Shown: positions 15,908 through 25,925, counted from the stretch's first letter. The stretch is 64,000 nucleotides of DNA from Agrobacterium leguminum (GCF_015704895.1 NZ_JADQWB010000017.1:56861-120860), one strand, 5' to 3'. Notes: generated by a model not told the origin, from the sequence alone. A program made the numbers and translations.

Positions 15908-18900
15908 CTACCCCCGGCCAGCAACGTCGACGATGCGATATCGCTCGATCAAACGGGAGAGGATCGCCAATCCCTCATCCGAGGTCGGGATGAAGAACCT
16001 GACCTTCCAGGCGATCATTTCGGAGAACAGACCAAGCGATCGCAGCCTGTCGCGCATGCTATCGGAAAAGCCGGTGAGCTCGACGCGATAGTCGTTCATC
16101 ACCCGGACACGCCGCAGCGTCATGTTTCCGGCAAGCGCGACAACAGAGGAGCCGCCGAGCAGCGATTGCCAGACCTCAGCGGCGCTGACGACCTCGGTCT
16201 GGTCGAGCCCAAAATTCCGGCAAAGCCGCGTCAGCCCCTCCGGGGAGACCAGACGTCCCACAATGCGCTCGCCGTCATCGGTCTGGAGACGATAGACCCG
16301 GCAATAATCCTGCGGCAGCAGCTTCCAGATCGGCAGCAACAGGCCCGACACCACATGCATGGTCGACACTGAGAATTCCGGAAGGTCGGCGATTTCGGCC
16401 TCCCATGCGGCGGAGAAGCTCTGTTCGTCCGTCGCTTCCCAATTTGTTTCTTCCAGCTGGCGCACTTCGAAGCGGATCTCGTCCATCGGCCGGATGAGCG
16501 CGACGCGTGGCTGGATTGAACCGTCGTCGAGCATGACCGATCGGGTCGGAACCTGCATCGCCGGGCGGCCGGACTTGCCGTTGATCATCAGAACGGCGTG
16601 CGGATCGCGCGCGGCGAGGCTCAGAGCATCGGCAAGCGGCATTGGCCTGTTGCGATCCATACGCTCGATGGTCAGGAGGTGTGATTGAGCGCCGGTGACC
16701 GGATGAGTGTAGACCAGCCGCCGGTCCTTCACCGTCATATGATCCGCTGTCAGTGTCTCAAGACCCTTGTCGTAGACGCCGGCGGCGATCGCGCCCTCAA
16801 TGCGGGCGGCCAGCAATTGCTCGAAGGCGTCGAACAGCAGGTTCTGCATGGCGATGGTCAACGCCAGCATGCGGTTCAGGAAGGTGTGGATCGGCGGCAG
16901 TTCATCCTTGAGACCGCCCTCTTCGTCCCTCAGCGACAGACCGGTGATCGCTTCGAATTTTTCCAGCGAACAACCTTCGATACCGCCGGTATGGACCAGC
17001 TTGTAGAACTGCCGCAGCGCGTCCCGGGCATATTGGGATTCGAGGTTGTCTTCACTGCGGAACATCCCCTGTCCGCCGGTCTGGCGCTGCCCGCGGGTGA
17101 TAGCGCCGAGCGTGTCGAGACGCCTTGCGATCGTCGACAGAAACCTCCGTTCGGCTTTCACATTGGTGGCGATCATGCGGAAACGGGGCGGCTGCGCCTG
17201 GTTGGTGCGATGGCTGCGGCCGAGCCCCTGGATCGCCACATCTGCCCGCCAGCCGGCTTCGAGGAGATTGTGGAGCCGCAAGCGCTGGTTCTTCGCTCCA
17301 AGATCGGCATGGTAAGATCGTCCCGTTCCCCCTGCCTCGCTGAAAATCAGGATCGGCTTCTCGTCGTCCATGAAGGCGCGGGTCTCGTCGAGGTTGGCGC
17401 TACCCGGCCGGCTCTCGACGGCAAAGCGATCGATCGTGCCGCCATCCTCGCGCCGAACGATGCGGCGGCCGCGGCCGGTGATCTCGGCCACTTGACCAGT
17501 GCCGAATTGCTGGACGATCTGGTCGAGAGCGGTCGGAATGGCAGGAAGACTGCCAAGCCGTTCGAGCAGCGTATCACGGCGTGCAACGGCTTCGCGGCAC
17601 AGGACGGGATTGCCATCGGCGTCATAGACCGGCCGCGACAGGAGATTGCCTTCGGCGTCGGAATATTCCTCGAAGAGCTGGGTCGGGAAGGAATTGTTGA
17701 GGTACTCGGCGACGATCTCACGCGGCGTGACATCCACCTGGATATCGTTCCATTCCTCTGTCGGGATTTCCGCGAGCCGGCGCTCGATCAGGGACTGGCC
17801 GGTGGATATGATCTGGACGATCGCCGCGTGGCCTTCTTCCACGTCCGTCTTGATGGCGCTCATCAGCGCTGGCGTCTTCATCGACGTCAGGAGATGGTTG
17901 AAGAAGCGCTGCTTGGTGCTTTCGAAGGCGGAGCGGGCGGAGGCTTTGGCTTGCCTGTTGAGGGTACCGCCACTCGACGTGATGCCCGAAGCCTCAAGTG
18001 CCTGATCGAGATGATTGTGGATGACCTGGTACGCTTCGGCATAGGAGTCGTAGATGCGGACCTGCTCCTCGGTCAGTTCGTGTTCGAGGATATCATATTC
18101 GACGCCCTCGAAGGACAGGGATCGCGAGGCGTAAAGGCCCATGGCCTTGAGATCGCGGGCCAGGACTTCCATCGTGGCCACGCCGCCGTCCTCGATTGCC
18201 GCGATAAACTCGGACCGGGTCGAGAAGGGAAAGTCTGCGGCACCCCAGAGACCGAGGCGTTCGGCATAGGCGAGCGCCTCCACCTCGGATGCACCAGTCG
18301 CGGAAACGTAGACAACGCGGGCATTCGGCAGGGCGCGCTGAAGGCGCAGACCGGCCCGGCCCTGTTGCGAGGCAGACTTCTCGCCTCGATCCGACTTGCC
18401 ACCGGCGGCATTGGCCATGGCATGCCCTTCATCGAAGATGACGACGCCGTCGAAGTCTTTTGCGCTCCCTGTCGCGGCGTCGCCGCTCCCCGCCTCTTGA
18501 CCCAGCCAGTCGACGATCTGCTGCACCCGCGAGCGCTTGCCCTCGCGCTCATCAGTGCGCAGTGTCGCGAAGGTGACGAAGAGGATGCCTTCATCGAGCT
18601 TGATCGGCTTGCCCTGCCGATAGCGTGACAATGGCGTCACCAGCAGCTTTTCCTGGCCGAGTGCCACCCAGTCACGCTGGGCATCCTCGATCAGGGTCTC
18701 GGATTTCGAGATCCACAGGTGCCGGCGACGACCCTTCAGCCAATTGTCCAATATGATGCCGGCGGCCTGGCGGCCTTTTCCGGCTCCCGTGCCATCGCCC
18801 AAAAACCAGCCTCGGCGAAAGCGGACAGCGCCTTCGGTCTCCGGGGTGACCGCCTTCAAATTGTCGAAACTGGCATCGAGGGACCAGTGGCCGGCAAGAT

Positions 18901-20371
18901 AACCGGAATGGGCCTCGCCGGCATAGATCACGCTTTCAAGCTGGGCGTCGGAGAGATCGCCGCCGGACACGATGCGCTTTGGCAGATGCGGACGGTAACT
19001 CGGTTTGGGCGGGGCGACCGATGCCATCGCGACGGATTCGACCAGCTTGTCCGGATGCAGTCTTGCATCCGGAATCCTGATCGCCTGCAATTGATAGGGT
19101 TCGTAGATCCCATCGGCGACATCGGCGCGTGCGTCTGTCGCTTCGTCGCGCAGTTCGTAGGACAGCTCGACGACTTCATCGTCGATCCGGGATACCGGCG
19201 AGGACGCCGGACGCGACGCATGAGCGGCTAAAGGGCGGTTTGCTGGAGCCATCACCGCCGCAGGGCGCATCGTGTCGGCCGCTTTGCGGGCAGCCATCTT
19301 CGCTGCACAGGCACTCAGGATTCCGTTGGAAAGCGCGCCGATGGAGTTCGGCGCGGTGGATGGGGAGCGAGGCGGAAGGCCCGAGATCCAGGTGAGCAAC
19401 GTCTCCAGATCGGGCGCCACGCCCTGCGATGCAACGAGCTTTGCCGGATCGGCGGCGGCGATCTTGTCGATGACCGTCAGGCGGGTTTCCATCGTCGTGC
19501 CGTGGCGGGCGTAGATGCTGCCATCGATCGCGGCGCTGAACAGAACCGTGCCGCGGTCCTGAAGCCGGACGAAGGCCTCGCGCCATTTGGTATTGTCGGG
19601 AGAAAGGCTGGAGCCGGTGATTGCAACCAGCCGGCCGCCGGGGGCAAGCCGCGCGAAGGCGGAGGCGAGATGACGCCATGCGGCGTCGACCATCCGGCCT
19701 TCGACATGAACGCCGGCGGAAAACGGCGGGTTCATCAACACGACGGTCGGGTGAAGCGCGCGATCGAGATAGTCGTCGATATGGGAAGCGTCGTGCTGTG
19801 TGACCGGCGAACCCGTGAAGAGATGCTTCAGAAGGCCGTGGCGAACAGGAGCATATTCGTTGAGAGACAGTCGCGCGCGAGCGAGTTCCGCGAAGATCGC
19901 CATCAGACCGGTTCCGGCCGACGGTTCGAGCACCATGTCGCCGGCCATGAGACCTGCGGCACGGGCCGCGACGTAGGCGAGCGGTATCGGCGTGGAAAAC
20001 TGCTGGAGCTGCTGGCTTTCCTCTGAACGCCGGGTGTGGGTCGGGATCAAGCCTGCAACCTTGTTGAGCATGGCAAGCGCTGCCTGCGGCGCGTTCGCGC
20101 GGGAGCCGATCGCGCCGCCGAACTTGCGCAAGAAATGGACTTGCGCCACTTCCGTTGCCTCATAGGCGTCCTTCCAGGACCAGAAGCCCTCGGCATCCGA
20201 GCCGCCAAAGGCGTTCATCAGGATGGTGCGGAGATCGGCTGCGCCGATGGCATGGCCGCGTTCGAGAAACGGCAGAAGCTCATGGCTGGCCATAAGAATA
20301 CTTTCCGCGCGACTGGCGGAAACAAGCGAAGTGGCGGCCACGTTCGCAGCAGGGGTCGAGATCACGTTCAT
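15908..20371 (-). CDS. Strawberry-notch-type helicase fused to adenine-specific DNA methylase
   Basis: A 1487-residue protein. Residues 1-300 hold an N6-adenine methylase: the cofactor motif VLEPSAGTGLMAIFAE near 140 and the catalytic NPPF at 214-217. The rest is a superfamily 2 ATPase of the Sno group: GDGTGAGKGRQAAGII (Walker A, about 525), VVIFDEGHAMAN (DEGH box, about 645), IFSEAGGTGRSYHAD near 1000 and QGLGRSHRTNQA near 1050. Such proteins recur on alphaproteobacterial plasmids; the reaction is untested, though methylation coupled to translocation is plausible. ATG at 20371 is chosen; the frame stays open to 20593. It leads an operon with the Toprim and DUF2493 genes. Confidence 0.92.
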   Translation of the reverse strand: MNVISTPAANVAATSLVSASRAESILMASHELLPFLERGHAIGAADLRTILMNAFGGSDAEGFWSWKDAYEATEVAQVHFLRKFGGAIGSRANAPQAALAMLNKVAGLIPTHTRRSEESQQLQQFSTPIPLAYVAARAAGLMAGDMVLEPSAGTGLMAIFAELARARLSLNEYAPVRHGLLKHLFTGSPVTQHDASHIDDYLDRALHPTVVLMNPPFSAGVHVEGRMVDAAWRHLASAFARLAPGGRLVAITGSSLSPDNTKWREAFVRLQDRGTVLFSAAIDGSIYARHGTTMETRLTVIDKIAAADPAKLVASQGVAPDLETLLTWISGLPPRSPSTAPNSIGALSNGILSACAAKMAARKAADTMRPAAVMAPANRPLAAHASRPASSPVSRIDDEVVELSYELRDEATDARADVADGIYEPYQLQAIRIPDARLHPDKLVESVAMASVAPPKPSYRPHLPKRIVSGGDLSDAQLESVIYAGEAHSGYLAGHWSLDASFDNLKAVTPETEGAVRFRRGWFLGDGTGAGKGRQAAGIILDNWLKGRRRHLWISKSETLIEDAQRDWVALGQEKLLVTPLSRYRQGKPIKLDEGILFVTFATLRTDEREGKRSRVQQIVDWLGQEAGSGDAATGSAKDFDGVVIFDEGHAMANAAGGKSDRGEKSASQQGRAGLRLQRALPNARVVYVSATGASEVEALAYAERLGLWGAADFPFSTRSEFIAAIEDGGVATMEVLARDLKAMGLYASRSLSFEGVEYDILEHELTEEQVRIYDSYAEAYQVIHNHLDQALEASGITSSGGTLNRQAKASARSAFESTKQRFFNHLLTSMKTPALMSAIKTDVEEGHAAIVQIISTGQSLIERRLAEIPTEEWNDIQVDVTPREIVAEYLNNSFPTQLFEEYSDAEGNLLSRPVYDADGNPVLCREAVARRDTLLERLGSLPAIPTALDQIVQQFGTGQVAEITGRGRRIVRREDGGTIDRFAVESRPGSANLDETRAFMDDEKPILIFSEAGGTGRSYHADLGAKNQRLRLHNLLEAGWRADVAIQGLGRSHRTNQAQPPRFRMIATNVKAERRFLSTIARRLDTLGAITRGQRQTGGQGMFRSEDNLESQYARDALRQFYKLVHTGGIEGCSLEKFEAITGLSLRDEEGGLKDELPPIHTFLNRMLALTIAMQNLLFDAFEQLLAARIEGAIAAGVYDKGLETLTADHMTVKDRRLVYTHPVTGAQSHLLTIERMDRNRPMPLADALSLAARDPHAVLMINGKSGRPAMQVPTRSVMLDDGSIQPRVALIRPMDEIRFEVRQLEETNWEATDEQSFSAAWEAEIADLPEFSVSTMHVVSGLLLPIWKLLPQDYCRVYRLQTDDGERIVGRLVSPEGLTRLCRNFGLDQTEVVSAAEVWQSLLGGSSVVALAGNMTLRRVRVMNDYRVELTGFSDSMRDRLRSLGLFSEMIAWKVRFFIPTSDEGLAILSRLIERYRIVDVAGRG

Positions 20372-20589
20372 GGAAAACCCTGTCGAGAGCAGGAAAGGAC
20401 GAGCCCACCCGGACGCTCTCCAAGCCCCGGCAGGTCCCCCTTTCCGGCCCCTCTCTCCCTCCAGGGCGACATAGGCGGCGGGCACGTAGGCGATCGTGAA
20501 ATGCCGATATTCCCATCCGTCAACCGTGACATCGACATGGGGACCTTCGAAGGCGGTGACGATTCCACCCGTGCCATAAAACGTACGGA

Positions 20590-20775
20590 TCAATATACCG
20601 GGACGAACGAGTGCAGCGACGCGCGTCGATGGGAACGCGGGAAACGAAGGTCGTCGATCTATGGGCCGAACTGGGGATCACCCTGCAAACGCTTCATCAG
20701 TTCGTGGTCCAAATGGTAATTTACAAACCGATGGTGAAAATTGCTCGGGTTGCGTTTCGGCTGGGAGTGGGATGA
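20590..20775 (+). pseudogene. Serine-recombinase C-terminal helix-turn-helix remnant
   Basis: In this frame the DNA reads RRASMGTRETKVVDLWAELG then ITLQTLHQFV, which matches the end of resolvase/invertase proteins where a helix-turn-helix follows a basic linker (ITRQTLYRFV in typical members). No catalytic domain is found upstream, where the methylase gene leader begins on the other strand, and the reading runs into unrelated sequence before the stop at 20775. A leftover of an old transposon or invertase. From 20776 to 20894 I see nothing. Confidence 0.6.
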
Positions 20776-20894
20776 CCACCAAGGAGCGCGGCAAAGTCGA
20801 AAATAGCGCTGTACCTCCGCAGCTCTTTGACGGTGTTTCGCTGACGCCAGAACGCAGGAAGGCCATGGGATCAAACGATCTTCAATAGCTAGTT

Positions 20895-21332
20895 TTAGTG
20901 ATTTGTGTAACAGGCTTCCGCCTGCAATTTGGTTCCACCGGCAAGTGACGTCAAAAAATTTGGCACGAGGGTGTTGAATTCATGACTAATCTTCACCCGC
21001 GAGAAGCCCGCCAAGCCATGGCAGCTCGCGTCGTGATCAAGCGTGATCGACGCTGCGTCCAACGCAACAAACCAGCCTGCTGCCGTTGCCCTCGCGAAGG
21101 CTATCGCTTTGGAGGGGCTGTAGACGTCGCCATCTTCGCATTCGATCTGCGGAATGCCCATACAGCGCGCCGTCGCGATCGCCGTGTCGTGAAGAGCGTG
21201 GCTGGTCCAGAACAATCGACCGAACTCGATCATCCCGAACAGCATCAGCAAAAACAGGGGCATGACCAACGCAAACTCCACCGCACTAGCGCCGGAGCGC
21301 GACTTCCAGAGTTTTTGGATGGCGGACTTCAT
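20895..21332 (-). CDS. tadE: TadE-family pilus-assembly protein
   Basis: A 145-residue minor pseudopilin-like protein. The N-terminus WKSRSGASAVEFALVMPLFL and LMLFGMIEFGRLFW is the classic TadE signature: a short basic leader, the G/AVEFAL cleavage region and a single transmembrane helix. The remaining periplasmic part has four cysteines. ATG at 21332 overlaps the stop of the upstream gene (ATGA). It is the last of four overlapping genes; no Tad secretion ATPase, prepilin peptidase or Flp pilin lies nearby. Confidence 0.88.
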   Translation of the reverse strand: MKSAIQKLWKSRSGASAVEFALVMPLFLLMLFGMIEFGRLFWTSHALHDTAIATARCMGIPQIECEDGDVYSPSKAIAFARATAAGWFVALDAASITLDHDASCHGLAGFSRVKISHEFNTLVPNFLTSLAGGTKLQAEACYTNH

Positions 21333-21928
21333 TGTGTTTGAACGATCGCGCTGGCGTAGATGAAGCCGTCTTTGACGAAGCCGTAGCTGGAGAACAGTGG
21401 CGCATATGCCTGCTTTGCGGTGATCGCGACATATTTGCCTGCGGGCACTCCGTCGGGACAGGGAGTGCCACATGACTGTTGCTGGCCCCAAATGAGCGAC
21501 GACGCTGTACCGGTTGGGCAGTAGCATGCATTTGCCTGGCTTGCTGCGCCGCCGAGCTTTATCCTGTTTCCGGCGTAACTTGCCTTTGCACCGTTGTTGA
21601 CGACGATTGAAGCTGTCGCTTCACCGGAAGCGTCCTCGCTGGCAATGATTGTGGCGATCTTCGTTGCCAGATCTTCACCGCTCTTGCTGTCGACCTGATC
21701 GGCATGAACCATCGCGTAGCTCGCACTGTTCGAGATCGTGGCCTCAAGCTGAAAGCGGGAAAAGATCAGCAATCCCAAATCAGTGCTACCTGCCAGAATG
21801 ATAGTGAGGATCGGCGCTATCAGCGCAAATTCGATAGCAGCGTTGCCGCTGCGATCTTTGCTGACGAATTGCCTTAGACGAGCGCACATACTCATAGCTC
21901 TTTCCACGGAGATTTGAATGAAGTTCAT
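21329..21928 (-). CDS. TadE/TadF-like pilus-assembly protein
   Basis: A 199-residue protein with the same architecture as TadE: FVSKDRSGNAAIEFALIAPI then LTIILAGSTDLGLLIFSRF forms the leader and membrane helix, followed by a periplasmic domain with a CYCPTG motif and further cysteines (SCGTPCPDG). ATG at 21928 overlaps the TadG-like stop; an ATG at 21895 is an alternative start closer to the usual distance from the helix. It is co-translated with its neighbours. Confidence 0.82.
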   Translation of the reverse strand: MNFIQISVERAMSMCARLRQFVSKDRSGNAAIEFALIAPILTIILAGSTDLGLLIFSRFQLEATISNSASYAMVHADQVDSKSGEDLATKIATIIASEDASGEATASIVVNNGAKASYAGNRIKLGGAASQANACYCPTGTASSLIWGQQQSCGTPCPDGVPAGKYVAITAKQAYAPLFSSYGFVKDGFIYASAIVQTQ

Positions 21929-23910
21929 TGGACCAGCGCCACCTTACCAGTGCCACTTGACAGGGTGCATTCCGACATCGCCTGTGAACCTCCGGATAGT
22001 GAAATGCTTGCACCGATCAGTTGCAGGCAGCCGGTCGCAGCGTCACCGATCTGGCCGCCGCCGCCGAAGTCGATCAACCCGTTCGGAAAATAGAAAGCCC
22101 CGGAGATTTTACCCCTTCCGCCTGACGTGATTTCCGCGCCGGCCGTGTTCTTCGACGATTGCGGGCCGATCACTGCCAGATTGGCATAGTCACCCGACTG
22201 CGGTGCGGTAAGGGTAATCGCGTTGCCGCCGGTCAGGCAAAAGGACTTGTCCTTGCATTCCCAGTCAGAAGGGGTGTCGATACCGGAAATGACGATCGTC
22301 ACATTCTTGCCGGAAACGGCAATGTTGTCGCTGCAGGCGGATCCCCCGGTATTGACTGAGAAGTACCCGTCAACCGTATAGGTGCCGGTGCCGAGCCTGG
22401 CGCCGCCGGCCAGATTGACGTTGCCGGATATGTCATGTTCCGCGCTGGCGGGAATGGTGATGCAACTGCCACCGCCACCGCCGTTCAGGTCGCCGTTGAG
22501 GCGGAACGCACCCTTGCCGCTACTGGCATCTGCCATCACCGTTATGGAGCCGCCATCGAGTCCAATCGCATTGTCGCCACTGGATTTCCCAAACGTGTAG
22601 CTATTGGACGTGCCGTCGCCAAGTTTGAGCGTCGCGCCGGCGCCAGTGTAGAACCCGGCGTCGAAAACAAACGCGCTCGGCCCATCAATGGTGACTTTCC
22701 CGGAGGCGCAGAGGCTATAACGAGCATCACCGCATTTCTCGTCGCCCATTCCGACATGGAAGGAACCGGCTCCGAACGTCAGGTCCGCACCATAGACACC
22801 CTTTGCCACATTGAAGGTGCCAGCTCCGAATTCCAGCTTTGTGCCGAAATCGTTCTGGATTCTCCCCGAGAAGTTATATGTCGTATTTTTGCTGCCAGAG
22901 ACGTTGAATTTCACCTGGACATTGCCCTTGACCATCAGTGAGCCAATGTTGATCGTGGAGCCCGAACAGGTGATATCCCATCGGTCCTTGTAATATTCGT
23001 TGAAATTCGTGGGGTCGTACTTGCATCCAATGGCTTCGATCGCGGCTGCCGTTGTTTTCGGTGGTTCGTCTCCGAACAACAGGTCGGCGCCTTTCTTCTG
23101 GACCGAGACGCTTCCTGGCCAAGAGGCGTTGCGATTGACAGCGAAACGTTGGTGGAGCCCGGCCACACCCGCATGGCCCTCAAGAGGATCGCTGGTGTAC
23201 TGGTTCGCTACAGGCGCCGGGCTGCCATCCGCCCGCACGATATTGCTGGTCCATGGGCAGGGTTGCGAGGAGCCATCAAAATAGGTGGCTTCCTTGGCCG
23301 TGATCTTGGTGCCGCATGGGGCGACGAGATCGCTGTTGGAGTTTACGTAGCATTTGCTTGCTCCGACCTGGACGCCGCCTGATAGAGTGACACCCGATCC
23401 AGACTTGTCGAGAGCGATGATGCAGCCATTCTCCGAAGAGCCGATTGAGGAATAGGCTTCCGCTCCTATATCAAGCTTCGGGCTGACACCAAGGACCGGC
23501 GCGAGAACGAGCGTGTTCGTCGTGGTGATGGTGACGTGCACGGCCTGAACGCGCGCGTCTTTCGGAGACGCTGCGAGCGAAACAGAAACACTGGCGGCAT
23601 CCACTCCATTGAGCTGCGCCACACGATGTGCCGCTGCCTTCATCTTCACTTCCGAATTCGTCTCGTTATAGGCAAGTGCTCCGGCGTACGACGCGAGGTC
23701 GGCGGTGCGCTGGTTCTCGTCCCGTACAAGCAGTCCGTATCCGTATTCGACAGCCAGCGCAGCAAAGCCGATCATGATCGGCAGGCAAAAGGCGGCCATG
23801 ATCGCGATGCCGCCGGTCCGATCGTTGCCCAGCGCCCTGATCCTGGCCAATGCGATTCTCGTCTTGGAGGTGTTCCTGTAAGAACTGGGTCCGGCAGCGA
23901 TACGGATCAT
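21925..23910 (-). CDS. TadG-like protein with long repetitive extracytoplasmic domain
   Basis: A 661-residue protein. GNDRTGGIAIMAAFCLPIMI then GFAALAVEYGYGLLVRDENQ is the TadG/TadE-type membrane anchor near residues 29-68, followed by QRTADLASYAGALAYNE, typical of TadG. Beyond residue 170 it is Gly/Ser/Thr-rich with recurring short strands (LEFGAGTFNV, LTFGAGSFHVG, SGGVQVGA, GNVNLAGGARLG), suggesting a beta-helical surface domain, with several paired cysteines. Usual TadG carries a von Willebrand domain instead; none is evident. It likely anchors or forms a surface structure. It overlaps the genes on both sides by four bases. Confidence 0.75.
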   Translation of the reverse strand: MIRIAAGPSSYRNTSKTRIALARIRALGNDRTGGIAIMAAFCLPIMIGFAALAVEYGYGLLVRDENQRTADLASYAGALAYNETNSEVKMKAAAHRVAQLNGVDAASVSVSLAASPKDARVQAVHVTITTTNTLVLAPVLGVSPKLDIGAEAYSSIGSSENGCIIALDKSGSGVTLSGGVQVGASKCYVNSNSDLVAPCGTKITAKEATYFDGSSQPCPWTSNIVRADGSPAPVANQYTSDPLEGHAGVAGLHQRFAVNRNASWPGSVSVQKKGADLLFGDEPPKTTAAAIEAIGCKYDPTNFNEYYKDRWDITCSGSTINIGSLMVKGNVQVKFNVSGSKNTTYNFSGRIQNDFGTKLEFGAGTFNVAKGVYGADLTFGAGSFHVGMGDEKCGDARYSLCASGKVTIDGPSAFVFDAGFYTGAGATLKLGDGTSNSYTFGKSSGDNAIGLDGGSITVMADASSGKGAFRLNGDLNGGGGGSCITIPASAEHDISGNVNLAGGARLGTGTYTVDGYFSVNTGGSACSDNIAVSGKNVTIVISGIDTPSDWECKDKSFCLTGGNAITLTAPQSGDYANLAVIGPQSSKNTAGAEITSGGRGKISGAFYFPNGLIDFGGGGQIGDAATGCLQLIGASISLSGGSQAMSECTLSSGTGKVALVQ

Positions 23911-24158
23911 GAAAAAGACTGCCCGTCGTTTGCCGACACGGCATCGGTCACGAGTGAGAGATTCTGTCCGCCTCGGGCCGCACGCTGAATTTGCGCATAC
24001 AGGGCTTCCAGGTAGTTTGTTATGCCCAGCAACTCGGTGCGTGCATGTTCGAACGCATCCTGCGGATATCCGTGAGAGGAAATCCTGGACCCATCGGTGC
24101 GGGCGGATGGATTGTCAGGTTGCACTTGGCGAAATGGGGCTTCAATGACTTGTTTCAT
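23907..24158 (-). CDS. Hypothetical protein, first gene of the Tad-like cluster
   Basis: An 83-residue hydrophilic protein with no membrane segment or recognised domain (RTELLGITNYLEALYAQIQ is its most helical part). Its stop overlaps the TadG-like start (ATGA), which supports it being a translated, coupled gene. Function unknown. From 24159 to 24932, 774 bases, I see no convincing gene; the stretch probably holds the promoter regions of this cluster and of the AraC gene. Confidence 0.55.
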   Translation of the reverse strand: MKQVIEAPFRQVQPDNPSARTDGSRISSHGYPQDAFEHARTELLGITNYLEALYAQIQRAARGGQNLSLVTDAVSANDGQSFS

Positions 24159-24932
24159 GAGAAGACTTCTTACTGCCTGCGGGTTGGTTGCAGTACTTTT
24201 GACGAGAGACAGGAAGGCGCATGCGTCCTGCCGATTTATGGAAGAACCGCGTCAAATCATTTGGGCGGAATATAAAGGTTCAGTGGATCGAACAGCATAG
24301 CGAGCCGGTAGGCACGTCGCTGTGAGCGACACATCACCTATGAATCTTAACGGGACATTGCCTTTAGGGGAGGGCAGGGCATTCGGCTGCGCGAAACGGA
24401 TACTGTATTGCAAATACGGATATCTCATCCGGTCACGCCACTGGTTCAGGAACCTGGAAATGGTGGGTGTGCTTGATCCTGGTTCAAAAGATCAGGCCGC
24501 GCGCCGTGGTTCGAGAACCGGCTGGCACTGACTCCGCGCAACGATTTCTCGGTTGCCACCCTCCCGCATATGGACCGGACATAGTCCACGATTTACCCTG
24601 ACTGCAGCTTAGAAAGGCTCTTTTGTGAGGATTTGCGACCGGTCTGGTCATCATGACCGCGGTGACCGGTCGCAGGTCGTCCCAGGAAAGGACCACCGCA
24701 TGTCCGCTGCATCGCGGAGCATAATCATTGTGTCGCAGGGGCCGTAAGGGATCAAGTCGCGAGCGTTCCCTGAAATGTCACATCATTGCCCATCTGTCAT
24801 CTGATCGACAGCCGGTTGATGTACGTACCTCGGCATGAATTTTGCTCATTTCAAACGAAAATCAACGCCCACAATCACGGCGGCTGCTTTTTTCATCGTT
24901 TGACATTTATTTCAGCAAAGTTGTTGGCCAAC

Positions 24933-25925
24933 ATGCCTCAGAATAAAGCAATGAAGTTCATGCCCCGCTTTCACGGATCGACCTTTGAGGGCATGGTCGA
25001 TACCCTGACCGGACAGTTCGGCTCGTTCGCAGCTTCACCGATCGGTCCAGCCAAAAGCTTCCAATGGAGTACGGATATCTGGACGAACGGTGCTCTGACC
25101 TTGGTTGCGGGCCAGTATCATAATGAATGGCGTGTCAAGGCAGTGCCTCAGACGGCGAAATGGCTGTCGATCCTCTCGGTGAATGAGGGCGCCATCGACG
25201 TATCGTTGGGTCAACGCACCATTGGAGGCCGCCCGGAACGGCTGGTCTTGGTCAACAATCACGAAGCCGATCATTTTTCCGTACGAGGAGCGCCACATAT
25301 ATCAAACGTGTTACGTTTGGACTGGTCAATTATCGTGCAGGCCGTTTCCTTAATCTTCGAAGTACCCTTGGAGGGCTCACTGGATTTATCGCCGATGGTA
25401 GATTTTTCGACGCCAGAGGGACAACTTCTCGGAAATCTCGTGCGGACAATTATTTCCGGCATGTACAACAACGGACCGTTGCTGCAATCGCCGCTGGCCA
25501 TGTCGTATCTGGGTCAGACGCTGGCCGACGTGGTGGTCCGAACGATCCCGCATCGCTTCTCGCTCCGTCTGGAGAGGCGAACGCATCTGATCGCGCCGTG
25601 GCATGTGCGCGATGCGATCGATTTCATGCAAGCGAACGTTGCGAAGCCGATCACGGTGTCGGCAGTGGCCGAGGCCGTAGGTGTATCGGTGCGGGCGCTC
25701 GAAATCGGATTTCGCACCTTCAAGGAAACGACCCCTGCCGCGTATCTGCGAACCCTTCGATTGCGCGCCGTCCGCAGCGACCTGCTCGATCCATTGAACC
25801 GGCAATCCGTCAGAGCGATCTGTCTGAAGTGGGGTTTCTTCCATTTGGGCCGGTTTTCGCCAGCCTATCGGGCTGTCTATGGTGAAAATCCGTCAGATAC
25901 CAAGAAACGAACTGCAAATACATGA
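24933..25925 (+). CDS. AraC-family transcriptional regulator
   Basis: A 330-residue regulator. The C-terminal third carries the two helix-turn-helix units of AraC proteins: RDAIDFMQANVAKPITVSAV then AEAVGVSVRALEIGFRTF, and SVRAICLKWGFFHLGRFS then PAYRAVYGENPSDTKKR. The N-terminal half looks like an AraC-binding-like sensing domain (GQRTIGGRPERLVLVNNHEA). ATG at 24933 is preferred to an upstream TTG because it falls at the family start. Possible targets are the Tad-like cluster upstream or the chemoreceptor downstream; neither can be confirmed. Confidence 0.85.
   Translation: MPQNKAMKFMPRFHGSTFEGMVDTLTGQFGSFAASPIGPAKSFQWSTDIWTNGALTLVAGQYHNEWRVKAVPQTAKWLSILSVNEGAIDVSLGQRTIGGRPERLVLVNNHEADHFSVRGAPHISNVLRLDWSIIVQAVSLIFEVPLEGSLDLSPMVDFSTPEGQLLGNLVRTIISGMYNNGPLLQSPLAMSYLGQTLADVVVRTIPHRFSLRLERRTHLIAPWHVRDAIDFMQANVAKPITVSAVAEAVGVSVRALEIGFRTFKETTPAAYLRTLRLRAVRSDLLDPLNRQSVRAICLKWGFFHLGRFSPAYRAVYGENPSDTKKRTANT

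Noticed and set aside
16685..18628. A 647-codon open frame on the plus strand
   Set aside because: It lies wholly antisense to the methylase/helicase gene, whose motifs are clear. High GC at third positions gives long antisense frames; no family features are seen in this one.
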